NCBI GenBank assembly: GCA_963855995.1
Contig: OY979730.1
Coordinates: forward strand, 9,091,300-9,155,299
DNA length: 64,000 bases
Origin: Muricea muricata
Lineage: Eukaryota; Cnidaria; Anthozoa; Malacalcyonacea; Plexauridae
Direction of reading: 5' to 3'
Position 1 is the stretch's first letter; each line of letters opens with the position of its first letter. The notes under the pieces are model-generated. The model saw nothing but the letters and a program-made list of their open reading frames with translations, was not told where the DNA came from and searched no databases. The translations under genes were made by a program, and so were the position numbers. Below are positions 12,985-26,900 of the stretch, piece by piece.

Positions 12985-13220
12985 ATATAAGACTAAAGTA
13001 ATTCCGAATAAAGTGTGCATAATTAGACTTTACACAATTAAATACTGTATATTTCGAGTCATTTGACTCATCTTCAGCAGAAATTTTACAAGTACTTAAT
13101 TTTAAGTAGATACTTGTAAAATTTCTGCTGAAGATGAGTCAAATGACTCGAAATATACAGTATTTAATTGTGTAAAGTCTAATTATGCACACTTTATTCG
13201 GAATTACTTTAGTCTTATAT
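12985..13220. repeat. Perfect 236-bp palindrome
   Basis: Two arms of about 110 bp match without any mismatch that I can find, around a 16-base loop (cttaattttaagtaga). Each arm contains ctgaagatgagtcaaatgac followed by tcgaaa, a compact stem between a CTGA..ATGA word and a GAAA word. Perfect arms point to a very recent insertion or to gene conversion. Confidence 0.9.
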
Positions 13221-13618
13221 TTGCTGAAACTATCGGCCGGTAAAGGATTGTGAAGCATATGCTTTCCGATTTATAGCGCCCCGGTGAAAAACAATTCTCA
13301 TAACAATTGAACACTCACTTCGAACGCAATTCACTAATCTATGATTAATTCTAATAAAAATTTTAATAGAATTTTTTTATCAGCCGGGTGTCCCAAACAA
13401 CTGCTCTTGGACTTGGTTTATATAACAGAAAAACTGTAGGATATAGTTATTACAGCCAACTAAATTGCATCTTATTCGGGAACACCTAACTTAAATTTTC
13501 ATATATCACAGTAAGGTTTTAATTGAATAGTTATTGAGATATCAAAACTTGAGCAAGCATTTTTGAGAATGCTATCAATTTGCAAAAAATGACCTGTCGG
13601 GTTTATGCCTTCACACAG

Positions 13619-13698
13619 CCTCGTACCCAGGCTCTTTACCTGCACCCGGCGCTGCGGAAAAGAAGCGCCGGGCGTAGGTAGAGACCCTGGGTACGAGG
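13619..13698. repeat. Short hairpin MITE (CCTCGTACCCAGG ends)
   Basis: Starts cctcgtacccaggctctttacc-like and ends with ccctgggtacgagg; gcacccggcgc and gcgccgggcg pair in the middle. About 80 bp, GC-rich compared with its surroundings. Confidence 0.7.
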
Positions 13699-13903
13699 TT
13701 GGATTTCACTCAGACCGGACGCGATTTGCCAACGGGCCGCGATTTTTCGATTTTTAAAAGCAAATAAAACCATCAACGAAACGAAATTTGGTTAGATATG
13801 TGCACCAAATAGCTTAAATTGCTGAAGTCCTTCCGAAGATCGGAGGACAATAGAAAAGGATTAAAGTTAAAGGACGTTGAAATCGAAAATTCGCGTCGCG
13901 CTG

Positions 13904-14188
13904 TCAAATCTCGTCTGGTCTGTCTCGGTCTTTATTCTCGGTACTTTCGTAATTATCGCCAATTTCATTGATGTTGACACAAAATTCAGAGCAATTTTCT
14001 ATGAATTTCTTCATGTTGTTGGTATTTTCTAACTTTTCAGCATCATTCCCAAATTCTGAACATAAATTTTGACAAACATCCAAAAACGATTTCAACATTT
14101 CAAGGCTTTTATTCACACGCATGCCATGCGTAGCAATAATTAACAACCCGTCGATCAAGGTGTCTTTGACATGTACAGAAGTTTCCAT
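13904..14188 (-). CDS. Hypothetical protein, 94 aa
   Basis: Open from an ATG at 14188 (upstream codons stay open to 14281). The protein starts METSVHVKDTLIDG and is mostly helical in composition with a strongly acidic end (ENKDRDRPDEI). No family is recognised. It lies alone between ACSS and the TRIM gene on the opposite strand. It could be a real small gene, an exon of a longer one, or a chance ORF; the amino-acid mix is more protein-like than other ORFs around it. Confidence 0.3.
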   Translation of the reverse strand: METSVHVKDTLIDGLLIIATHGMRVNKSLEMLKSFLDVCQNLCSEFGNDAEKLENTNNMKKFIENCSEFCVNINEIGDNYESTENKDRDRPDEI

Positions 14189-14961
14189 GTGTAGGTACAA
14201 ACAGCGATATGTGAAACAAAAATGTCGCATTCGGATTTTTAAAACAACTAAGCGATGTGAAAAATTAATGTGTCTACTCAATTAATAGGCTACTGTATAC
14301 AAATTTTTAGTATTCTTGAAAGTGTTCGATCTAAAACCTCAATATGACAATGCCTCAACTGAAGTTTCCTCAAAGTCTTATACGTATAAAAGATGCTATT
14401 TCTAGCTGTAGTAAAAGATTTTTTTTAATTTGCCTGGATCATACTTTATTTTATCACAAGTATTGTCTATTAGCAATATTCTTCAAAATGATCAAACAGG
14501 TCTAGTTACCAAAGCTAGTTAGCATTACTAAAGCAAATTAGCCATGTGAACTAACTTCTGTCAAAAACACATAATAATGCGGTCAAACAGAATATATTTG
14601 CATTGCTTTTAGCGAGACAAAAGATATAGCCAAGTCTATATAGCGTATATTGTAACCTTTTGTCAATCAATAGCTCGCTTCGCAATGAGCATTTCAACTT
14701 GACAAAACTTCGATATTTTATGTTTTTCACATGCCTGTTTACCAGTTATGGCATTGAACTTTTTAGCGGTTTATTAACGGCAACGTTTGTTGACGTTCTT
14801 GAAAGCGAAAATATAGACCACGAGAAGGACGTGTGATAAATATTTAACGAGGCTAATTTGCAGGTGTTCCATGTAGTAACACGACAGAATGATGAATATA
14901 TTCAATATGAATTGGGTGTCGCCTTTGTAACTTTATCGACGAAGCCAGCAACTCGGTTGAG

Positions 14962-17900
14962 ATGGGAGGCGAACTGAACTCAACTAGTGAAATTTGTACA
15001 CTTCAATGTCCTACATGTAACGAGCACTTTAAAGAACCTCGCATCCTCAAATGTCTGCATACATTTTGCCATGGCTGCCTTGAAAAACAAAAACAAGACG
15101 AAGAAAGCTTTGTATGTAAATGCTGCGAGCAAAAAACGAACGTAGAATCCGCCGGCCAAAACAGTTTCTTCGTCAACTGTATGGCTGCTTCGTTCCTTAA
15201 GGAGTTTCGAGAAGGGAATATCACTTGTGGAAATTGCTCGGTCGGGGAGCGACCTTTGAAGTATTGTAAAGAGTGTATGGAGTACTTATGCGAGACGTGC
15301 ATTTACTGCCACGAGAACACGAAACTGACGCGCGAACACCACCTAATCCCGTTAGAAACATTCGAGGAGAATTTGATCGTTCACGGCGAAAACCGGGCCG
15401 TGTTTTGTCCGTCGCATGTGGACAGTTTGGTAGAGCAATACTGCCGGTCGTGCGAGGAGACTATGTGCCGAGGGTGCGAAGTACACGAAGGGCATAATGC
15501 CGTTAGTCTTGGCGAGGGCTGCTCGATAGAAGTTCCGAATTTGGAAGCGGTCATGGAAAAGGCGATAGCAAAGGTTAGGTCGATTACATATTATCTGATC
15601 ATCGCAATTACACTGCATCGTCGCTGGATCCAAATATTAATACTCCTTATATTAATTATAATTTTGCAGCACTTGACTTGATACTGGCTGCATTACGTCT
15701 ACTTAATTACTTATAAGTGCGGCTGATTTTGACAACACTAACCAATCACCATCATAATTTTTCTAGAGTATTTTTTTTTCAATTCAAAGACAATTTGTGA
15801 TAGTTTTTTACTTTTTTTCCACCAAAATGACTTAAAAATCGATTATTTATCCCAGATTCTACTAAAATAATTAGATTACTCGCTCTCAATTTCTATGCGT
15901 TGATAGTTGATTGGGGCTTCGCCCTCAATCACCGCTTAGAAGTCTCGAGCTCGTAATCTAATTGTTAAAGTATAGCTTTTCTTGAAAGTTTAGCGCTTGA
16001 TGCTTTGACATTATACTTATATCGGTAATCTTTTGATGATGTAATGAGTATTTAACGACATAATAAATTGAGATTAAGATTTTCCTAACTATTAAACATC
16101 AGTTTTAACTGTTATAACCTCAAGTGGCACTTCTCTGTATCATCGATAACAGACGACAAGCTTTTTATACAATAATTTATTTGAATCTGTTTCCTTTTGC
16201 CGGTTCGTCGCGTTACTGTCCCACAGCTTAAAATTTTACCTCAAAAGACGGAAAATTTGGCGAGTTTTTTGCTCCGTCCAATTCTCGTCTGTTTTTATCT
16301 AACTGCATCATAAATTTGTCAAACTGTGTCCTGAACATTCTTTTTGTGTGTCCACGCACGAAACCTTGTTCTCTCAGCTTTTCAAAGTATTTTTCCGGAA
16401 TTAGTCGCCTTTTTGAAATCGGCCTTTTTTATAGTATACAATTACTCAAAACAGCAAGTATTTGGTACCAAAAAAGCTAAAATACTAAGCTTTCTTCTCG
16501 TGTGAATGTCTTTCTATAAAATTGAGCATGCTGCGCTTTACAAACTTTTTAAGTATTGGTAAATAGTGGAGGGCAGGATATCACTCCCTCCAGACAACTG
16601 GTGATCCCTATCCTAAGGTCTCTATTCCACCTTAAACTAGGTTGGCAGTCACGAGAAATGCGCCTCACGCTGTTGTAGTCTTGTGGACGAACTTCGCGAT
16701 CGTAAAGGCGAGCTGTGCGATAGAATCAAGGCTTATTTCATCGAGTATAAAGAGAAAGTCCGGGAACGCGAAGAACAATTGTTACATGAAGTTCTCAACT
16801 GGTACAACAGACAGTTTGAGTTAATCAAGCATGCGCAGAAGAAGGAAGAACGGCGAATGGAGAAGGTTTGCCCATGTCTTCCCAGTGTTGTTTCAGAATC
16901 AATCTCGAGGCCGACTCACAATGTACAACTTGGGTACAACTGTTGTACAACATTGTACAACACGCTTAAAACACACACAAGTTGATGCAGACTTGCAAAC
17001 AAGTTGTAACAAGTGTGTTAACTGCTGACACGTTTTTTTCGCACTGCTTGTACCAAGTTGTCGGAACAAGTTTGGAACGAGCTGTTAGACAATTTGTAAT
17101 AAGCGTGTGGGAGCATCAGACTGTAACAAGGTTGACAACACAAGAATGTAAGAACATTGTTATGTCGATGTTGCATCGTGTTGTTAGGTAGTTGTCAACA
17201 GCTTGTTTTAAACTTGTTGTCAACTTGAGACAAGCAGTATGAAGACAACGTGTTGACCGACTTCCAGTTGATCTGAAATCACGGAAAAGTACTGGCACTA
17301 GTTGTCAATTAGAAATCCATTTTTCGATCCAAATTATCAAAATTCTCACGAAATATACTTTAATTTGTTTGCAAATTTCTGGCAGACTTATAATTTTCTT
17401 TATTAAAGATAGTTGCTAAGTTTCAACAAGTTTCGCAAAGGAAAACAAAAGATATTAGTGATTAACAAAAGCAAAATGGATTTCTATTTGGAAGCTAGTT
17501 CTAGGCCTTTTACACACGGTCAGATCATCTAGTTGTTACAAGATGTGCATTTTTAGGTGTGTATGCGATCGTCATGCTAACGTATTGAAACGACTGCTAA
17601 CGCCATTCCTTCTGCATGTTTATCAGTTACAGGCAAAATTTGAAATGTAACATCCAGTGGTGGATCCAGGGTAAGTCAAAATAAATTATAGCAGCTCAAT
17701 TTTACATTCAAAATAACTTTATAACAATGTCATAGGTTATGAATTTCAAAAGAATAAAATCTAACCAATGAAGTTGCTTTGAAGGTATTTTAAAATGTAA
17801 ATATATCCTAGAATGAGCTGTGGTAATTTATTTTGACTTACGCTAGATCCGCCACTGGTAACATCTTCGCACGAGTGTACTCGATTACGTACACCAGAAT

Positions 17901-20900
17901 GAGAATCGCCTGCGATTTGTCACATTGCCGGGCATTAGTGATATGGTTTGCTAGATTCATATTAGTTTTGTTAAAAATATTAAAGCCCAGAGAACAGCTT
18001 TATAGAGCTATAGCATAAGTAAATAGGACATTTTTTTGAAAGTTGTGAGCATGGTTTTGATAGATTAAAATTAATCAGACACTGCAGAGAACAACGAAAA
18101 ATTCGTTGTCTCGAGAGGGATTTGAACTCGCGTCTTCGGGTTTCTAGACTGCCACTCTACCAATTGAGCTGGCGAGCCAACTGGGATTGGTAGCGAGTCT
18201 TAACCAGTTTAAGTGCACGAAATATTTCGTTGCTTAACTTTTCGATTATTCAACATTAATTTACCCTCGTACTGTATTTCCCCCTGCAGATTACAGACGC
18301 AGTGAAGTTCACGCAAGTTCTTCTCCAATACGGCACTTATGCGGAGATCTTGTCACTAAATCGTCTCGTTCGATCACAGCTAAGCCGCGTTGTTCATCAG
18401 AGTACTGGCACTACCTTTATCGCAGCAGTCGAATCCGCAATTCGCAATGCATCATGGGATATGTGGACGGAACGTCAAACCCGAGAGAAACAGCCCAGCG
18501 GTTTGACCTTGCCGGAAGTGCACGAAGGCCTTGAATCTGACGAGGATAGTGGTATGATCATCAAATGGATCACTTTTTGCCGTTGCTTGTTTAGTTTTAC
18601 TATAATTTCTTTAGTAACTAATGTTTTCACTTCCCGCTGTATACAGTTTCGATTCCCAACGTGGTCAGGCATATTTTTCAGCTTGCCCAGTGAGAATATA
18701 AACTCAGAGTAACACCACAAAGACCATTTTCACCCGAATACATAACATCAAGACACATAAAATCATGATCACATTTTAGATTAAATTGATATTGAAGGAA
18801 CTAGACTCAGACCCGAAATATCACATGCACGAACAGACCTTGCCCATTGGCAGAGCATTGGGCTAGCATTCCAAAGGTCGTAGGTTCGATTCCCGCCGTA
18901 GTCAGGCATATTTTTTAGCTTCCCCGGTGTAGATATAAACTCAGAGTAACACGACAAACAACATTTTCACCTGAGTACATACAAGTAACACCAAGATACA
19001 ATAAAATCATAATGATACATCTCTCAAGGAACTGTCATACGCTACAATTTTTCTTCCAACTTACAACGCAATTCTACTTTTGAGAGGGGGAAAATTGCAA
19101 ATAGGCTCCTCTATTACATTTTGCCAATGTCTTCTTCACACATCAAACATTCTTCATTAATTAACATTTTTGATAGTAGAATTTCGTTGCAAGTTGCAAG
19201 AAAAACTGTAGCTTGTAATTGCAGGGCTTTGAATCTCGCTTGAAAAGGGATTTGCCCCCGTTTAAATTGAGATCAACCGTTGTTTTGTTTTCGCAGACGA
19301 CGCTCGCACTGTTGGATCAACAGTCGATGCAAAGAATAAAGAAAACAAGCAAAAAAAGAAGTGGGTCCAGGTGAAAGATCTAATCGTCAAACGGCGTGGA
19401 CATTTTGGCGTCGATGGCAAAGATTTCCAACTCGGTTCGGTGATCTCGCGAGAGAGTAGCAAGATTTGGAATGAAGGTCGGCCGGTCCAACGTGATTATA
19501 GATATGATAAAATATTGAGGAATAGAAGTATTGGAAGAAAAGGGATAGGTATGTGATACAGGGGATGATTGGGGATACTTGTGGTACAAATGTTGTCAAC
19601 AACTTGCCACGAAGTTGTGCTGCACCCTGTCAACAACCATTGTTCACAGTTGTTCACGGTCAACATCGATTGTTCAATCGTTGTTGACAACCATCAATAA
19701 GCTTGTTTCGTCAACTATTGTCGGCTCTTGTTCCAACAACATTTAAACAACTATTGTTCTTTGTCAACATCGAACAACTATTGATCGAACAATACCCATC
19801 AACATTATCAATTCGACAAGTGTTGTTAAACCTTGATAACAATATTGTTCAGGCTTTGTTCAGCGAGCAACGTTGCTTGAGCCTGATCAATTTTTAGCGC
19901 GTGTACTGGTTTAACATTGGTCAGCTCGTGCGCCTTTCATTTTCGCGATGTTGGTTCAAAATAACACACATAACGTTACATTTTTTCCAATATTTCATAC
20001 TAAAGCCAAGTTTCCATTTAGTCGTGAATATCGTGAATATATCAAAGCGACCGATGTGATTGAGTACGTACGTAGATCTACACTTAATATGACTAATTTG
20101 AATGCAGCCCACAAAAGAAAAGGTAGATCTAGACTATATCACATCGTCGAAATGACTTTGCTACGACAGTTATGACCAAATGAAAACTAAGCTTGAGAAT
20201 GCACTTAATGTGACTATAATTTGAATACAGCTCACAAAAGAAAAAGTAGATCTAGACTATGTCACATCGTCGAGAATACTTTGCTACGACAGTTACGACC
20301 AAATGGAAACAAGGCTTGATAAAGACCGAAACAAGAACTAACAGTCAACATCATCACCGAGAACTGCAAGAAGAGTTAAAAAGAATGAGGAAAGCTTGGT
20401 GTTCGCGCCCGCAACCCCAAGCACAAAACACCACGCGAAGACCACTGAGCTAATTAAACAAGCTCAGCAAAATTCAAGCGTTTAAAGACTATTTACAGTG
20501 CTATACGTAATACTCTAGAAAAATACATTTACCAATTGTTATTCTGATGTGAACGAAGTAACATTTTTCGTCCATAGTGTAACTTTTGTTTCATCTATTT
20601 CAGATGGTGGAGAGTTTCAACATCCCTGCGACATTGCTGTTGATTACAAGCGCGATGACCGACTGATTGTGACTGACTTCAACAACAACCGAGTTCAGGT
20701 AAGAGGAGGTATCTACACAGACAAACACCCTCAACTTGTAACATGTCTGTTGACATTTTGCAACAGGCTTGTTATCAACATGCCATAAACTTGTCGTAAG
20801 TTGTTAATTTTATTTGTCAACAAGTTGTAACTGTAACACCAACAAAGCCCAAACGAAACACTACTAGGTAGACAGGTGCGCAGATAAATCAAACACGATA

Positions 20901-23900
20901 GAAGAATTTCTGGCAAGATTTAATATAAATCAACAATACATAGACTCGACGAAACTTGTAGTTGAGTTGATAACAGTTCAATTAGATGAATGTTTGGATG
21001 AATTCAAGTTGTTCAAATCGTTCAAGATCGTGCTAGATCGTACAAGATCGGTTCGAACTAGAATGTAACAATTGAATAAACTAACTATAGTACGAGTATA
21101 CAATAATAGCACAAATATAAAGGAATATGTGACAATTTTAAAACAACAATCAACACGTACTAGATTATAACGCTATCTAATTAGTAACAACATGCAATAG
21201 TTAGCCAGACTGATTTTAGCAACGCGGATTCGAAACAGGAATTGAATTTTAGCATAATTTGGCATTTTAGCTTATATAACGTAACTTAACTAAGCTTGCG
21301 CAACTTAGCTACCACTAAACCATACCCAAACAAATTTAACTTGTCAAACACGAAATCGCGCACATACATTGCTGGCCTTTTAGCCGAAAGGCATAACTTA
21401 GTATGAACAATTCAAATGCTTAGACATGCACTAAAAAGAATAGAGCAAGGAACAGATATTATCTATGGACTTACTTTGGTTTGCAGACGCACCAATTTAA
21501 CTTTAGACTTTAGCGTAGATACAGCTTCTTCTTTTAAGCGTTCGCGTCGATGACTTGTTGCAGAATGAATTTTACGGACTAAGTTAGCTGTTTTTGCGCA
21601 AACACGCACCGGAATTTGACATAATCGAAAAATCAATGGTTTTCGCAACGGACGTAGCGCGGCTAGGCTAAGCAACCGCATTACGCATTTGGCTGGATGA
21701 AACGTGCTTCTAGTCGTGGGAAATTTACTTGTTTACGTGTTTTGCTAGCTAAATTTCGGCATTCGATAGGAACTGTTGGTTAACAGCAAAAAAATAACAA
21801 CTTGCTTGTTTACGTCAAAAATTGTCCAAGAACATCCTACAGTGTTTTGAATAATTTGCGTTTCGAAACCTACAGTAACGAACTTGTCAATTTGATCAAG
21901 TTCTGTCAAAATAAGGCTTGTTGCAACTTGTCATTTGCAAACTTGTTACAACTTGTTGAAACAGCTTACAGGGAGCCTACTATGAAATCTAGAATGCTTC
22001 GTTCTTTGGGTACAAGCTCTGTATAGTTGGTTATATGGTACTCTGACACGACCTCATTTGTATGTAAAGGATTAACTGACGAAATACGGAGCTGATTCCA
22101 TCTCTATTTTATTAATTCAGGTTTTTACCTATTTTGGTGATTTCCTCTTTCACTTCGGTGCACGCGGCTGCGCTCCTGGTCAGTTTAACGGCCCCACTGG
22201 TGTCTCAGTACTTCATGACGGCTCAATTGTTGTGTGCGACTGTTTGAACAATCGTGTTCAACTGTTCACAAGTGAAGGAGTTTTTGTTGCTATGTTTGGT
22301 TCTGAAGGGCGAGGCAATGGCCAGTTCTGGCGACCTATGGGAGTAGCTGTTGATAGCGAGAATAGGATCATCGTTGTTGATCAAGGTAAGTGTCAACAAT
22401 GTTTCCTGGTTTGTCCACCTACAGAAAGTATGGTTGGGAAGCAAAGTTTTATAGTTTGTACACCTTCAGGAAACATGGTTAGAAAACAATGTTTCCTGGT
22501 TTGTTCACCTTTAAGAAACATGGCTGGGAAACAGTGGGGCCATTTATACGAGCGAAAATAAGCCGCGGTTTAAATAAGTCGAGAACACTGCCTTTTATAC
22601 GCCAGTTTTACTAAATTTATTAAAATAGCCCCAAACACTCGTATAAATAGACCATAAGGAGGTCACCGAAGTTTTAAATACCCATTACCATGACAACAAA
22701 CAAAAAATGGCTCGCGTTAGAAAAAAAGCTACACGAAAGGCCTTGCTATTTTACTTTGGACTTGCCTTGGTCGCGAACGAAGCGTTTTTACGAGGTTTTC
22801 CAGCCTAAAATTGGCCGCGGCCAATTTAAGACGAGGTCCGAACCCTGGGCTAAAATTAGCCGCGGCTTATTTTAGCCGCAAAGAAATTGTACTTTTATAC
22901 AGACGTTCTCGATTTATTTTCGCTCGTATAAATGGCCCTAATGTTTCTTAGTTTGTCCACCTTCATCAATCATGGCTAGGAAACAATATATGCTTTCTGG
23001 TTTGCCCACTTCCAGGAAACATGACCAAGAAATAATGTTTCCTGGTTTGTCTTGTGGTACTTTTGAAGATGATTACTGGGGTGCGGTGAGTTTCTTGCAT
23101 AAAAAAACGGTTATCACTCAGACAATCAAGATGCCAAGAAACCTCATTATTGTTCATTTTATGATTAAAAGCACCGTAAGTAGATAATCCTCCCGAATAC
23201 CGGACATTCCCTACCATACATAGTTGTTGAATGTGCCTACAAATGGGGATGATCACCATATGAAGAGATGATTACCATATGAACCAGCTTAGCACGTCGT
23301 ATTACGTCATGTGTGTGCTAACAATCGACCCAAGTAAGGCAATCTTGAATCTGTAATTTGGCCTTTTCTCTGTTTTGAAATCCGTAATGTGAGCAGTGGA
23401 ATCCAGAATCCTGATACTTTGTAATTGTTGATGTCACTTTGTAATTCACGTAAGGTCTCGGGGTTATAACCCCCCCCCCCCCCTCCATAACGATATTGCC
23501 GAGAATCCTAGGAACGATGACGTAGCAACCGGTTAAATCGCGCGTGTGAAATTATTCAACTGCAGCGTCACGAGTACTGAGATCACGAGAAGCAGTGTGC
23601 TGGATACTGAAAGAGAGTTGTTTTACTTAAACTGTACAGAACACGACCAGATCATCTGAGCCAGGTATGAAAACATACTTTTGTTGATCATTGTAGGAAA
23701 GGTTATACTTGATCAACCTAGTCACAGACCTACATCTTGCTGTAAACTATATACAATGCAAAGTTGGCAATTTTTAGACGCAACCACCATTTCGAAATAA
23801 TTTCATTCTGTAATTGCCTTTTTATTGTCATGATCAAAGCGATCAACATACAATATACATGAGTGTCTATACTTATGGTGTACAATAAATATTTATATAT

Positions 23901-26900
23901 GTCCACATTTACGATACCTGTAAAGACTGAGATTTGAACAAATGAAACCATTCAACGTTAACTGAACGACGTGCACCCGCCTCCCCCGCATATTTTTAGA
24001 AATACTCTGATAGAATTCCAGGAGAAACAGTAATTCTAAATTTTATAAATTCAAAGAATTAAAATATCTTTCCATGAAAGTATAAATCTGTAAACGGATG
24101 GTGATTTTCGCAAAATGCAACTAAAATTCCGAGTAAATTCCTCATCAGCAATCTAGTCGTGAAATGTCATTGTGGGCGTTCGATTTTATTCATTTTAACT
24201 GCGACATGCAGGTAGGGTATTGTTGTGACTGTTTAAAGCCACTGAAGTGTCTGATGCGTAGCTCAGTATAACGAGAGTTGTATCGCAAACTGTATGAGGC
24301 ATATAGCTAATTTATATAGTCCTATGGTTTGTAGCGATAGAAAAAATGCATGCGGATTTCGATATGTTTTTGTGTCATTAGTCAATCATGGCCTATGGAG
24401 AAGTTATTGTGTGTGTATGCAAAAAGCATTCAGTTGTTAAAAATATGCGTATCCCGCCAGCAACTATATATGTCTGGTTTGAGGAAATAGTCAACAAACT
24501 GACTGATTTAGCAATAATCTATTTCAATTTGATTTTGTATTTTGCTTTAATCCGCAGTCATGGACGATTTGCAAGCAGGAATGGAAAATCTAAACCTAAC
24601 CACTGATAAGCACGAAATTAAAAAGGGCTTTGCACTGGTCATTATCAACGAAAAGTTCCGATACTATCGGGACTGTAATGGCGCTAGTGCTGACAAAGCA
24701 AATATAAAGAGATTTTGCGAGAAGGCTGGATTTACTGTTAATGAGATAGACAGCCTAAACCTAAACCCAAGTCAAATGAACGACCTAGAATTTAATAAGG
24801 ATGGCCTAAAGACAGACAACCTCACGAAACGACAAATGGAAACTCTTTTCAAAACTATTTCTAAAGGAAATTTTGAGGCTTATGATGCATTTATTTGTTT
24901 CATATCAAGTCATGGAAATAAAGGAGGGATTTTAGGAACTGATGGCGAGGTTATTCCCGTTGAAAAGATCGTTGATCAATTTAAGGCTAGTGAAGAATTT
25001 CCTTCTTTAATAAACAAACCTAAACTTTTCTTCAATCAGAATTGCAGAGGATTTCGGAAAGGAAAGGGAGTTGTTGCCGAGCTTGATGGTGGTAAAGACG
25101 ATGGACCTGAGGACCGTTGTGGAAGTGATGATGATGGAAGTGTTGGCGATGAATTTGATGATGAAAGTGATTATGATGATGAAAGTGACGACGAAGAAGA
25201 ATATGATAATGCGAATGTTCCTATGACTATTCCTACAACAGCTGATGTTTTGGTTGCGTATTCAACCGTTAATGGGTACAAATCTGTTAGAGATAAGAAA
25301 AGCGGGTCTTGGTTTATCACTGTGTTGACGCAGGTTTTTGAGAAGTATGCAGAAAACACGGATTTGACCGCCATGCTTGCTACAGTCAACAAAGTGGTTG
25401 CCACAAAGGAGCGAAAGAAGAAAGAGAAGTCAAAGGAGCCAGAGAAGCAAAACAAGTTTGAAATTGGTGAGAAACAAATGCCATGTTTTACCAGTACTTT
25501 GAGAAATCGTGTATACTTCAAGCTTACCCCAGGTTTAGAAGGATCGATTCTAAAAGAATCAAATGTGCATTCAGAAACTATACAATAAATGAATTATTGC
25601 ACGAAACGATTAACTACGTTGTTGAAATATGCTGGCTTGAGAAATGATGCAAAAATCGATGACATTACTACAGCTTTTTTGGGTCTTGAAAATGTATCTT
25701 TAAAAATTAATGTCAAATCGGATCATATAATTGAGGTTATTATCTGATAGACTGAAGTACAATTAATAGTTGTTTGATAAACGATATATAACTTGAAAAC
25801 ATTGACATTTGGACTTTCAAAAGTTGAAATATTATTGAAATATTGTTACTCAATTACAGTTAATAGTTTTTTTATATATGATAGTTTAAAATCATCGACA
25901 TTGAACTTTCTATAAGTTGAAATATTGTTATTGAATTTTATGCTCATGGTCATTATTTATAGGGATTGAAAATATTAAAACATTTTCTCTGGTTTCCATT
26001 ATGATTATTAGTAACTATCATGGACTTTCTTGTGCATTGTTAGACTGATAAGCAAACATTAAGATTTTCTTGCAAGAACATTGTGATTATATATGGGGGG
26101 GGGGGGGGGGATTGTATAAGGGGGTTCCTGATATTGAAAAATTTAACATCCAGTAAATGGGGGGGGGGGGATCTGTAACAGCTTGAGGATATTAATTAAA
26201 CACATGATGAGTATTCAAGCTAAAAAATCCAGAATGACCCAATAACTAATATCATATAAATAATATTCATGAAATAAACTGATATAGCCAAACATTAAGA
26301 TTTTCTTGCAACAACATTGTGAATATATATGGGGGGAGAGATTCATTATATAAGAGGTTGTCGACATTGAAAAATTTTACAACCAGCAAACGATTGTGAT
26401 TATTCAACTATCATGGACCTATATTTGCATTGTTAGACTGATAATAACCAAACATTAAGATTTTCTTGCAACAACATTGTGATTATATATGAGGGGATTC
26501 ATTATATATGAAGGTTGTCGATACTGAAAAGAATTAAAACCAGCAATATGAGGTGTTCGTCATATAAATTTGTTAAACTGATATAACCAAACTTTAAAGG
26601 TAGGTTACAGTCGCTTCTGCGCATGTGCGATAGGTTTGTTATCAATCTCGTTCCCCGAGCCTGCGATCCCTTGGGAAGGAAACGGAGGCTCTGGGACAAT
26701 CCGTGATCGGCATACAAAAAACTGTATGTCGTCCGTACTGCGCATGCGTTGGAAATAAATAGGTTCAATAAGCCGTAATTGCCAACCACTGAGCTATATT
26801 ACTGGAGAACTTGCCCCTATCTTCCTTCAGTCAAGCAAGTGAAGCCAAGAAAATGGCGGATTTTGGTCCTTGCTGATGCCATCTCCATGACAACTGGTCC

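Noticed and set aside
18098-18181. Functional tRNA gene on the minus strand
   Set aside because: Anticodon and acceptor stems do not pair; only A and B boxes are recognisable.
22690-23259. CRISPR-like direct repeats
   Set aside because: The repeats are a eukaryotic 45-bp minisatellite with no unique spacers.
24388-24606. ORF starting MAYGEVIVCVCKKHS before caspase copy A, as a prodomain exon
   Set aside because: The frame has a TGA after KKH in the matching places before copies B and C, no good splice donor follows it, and it runs into the caspase exon in another frame.
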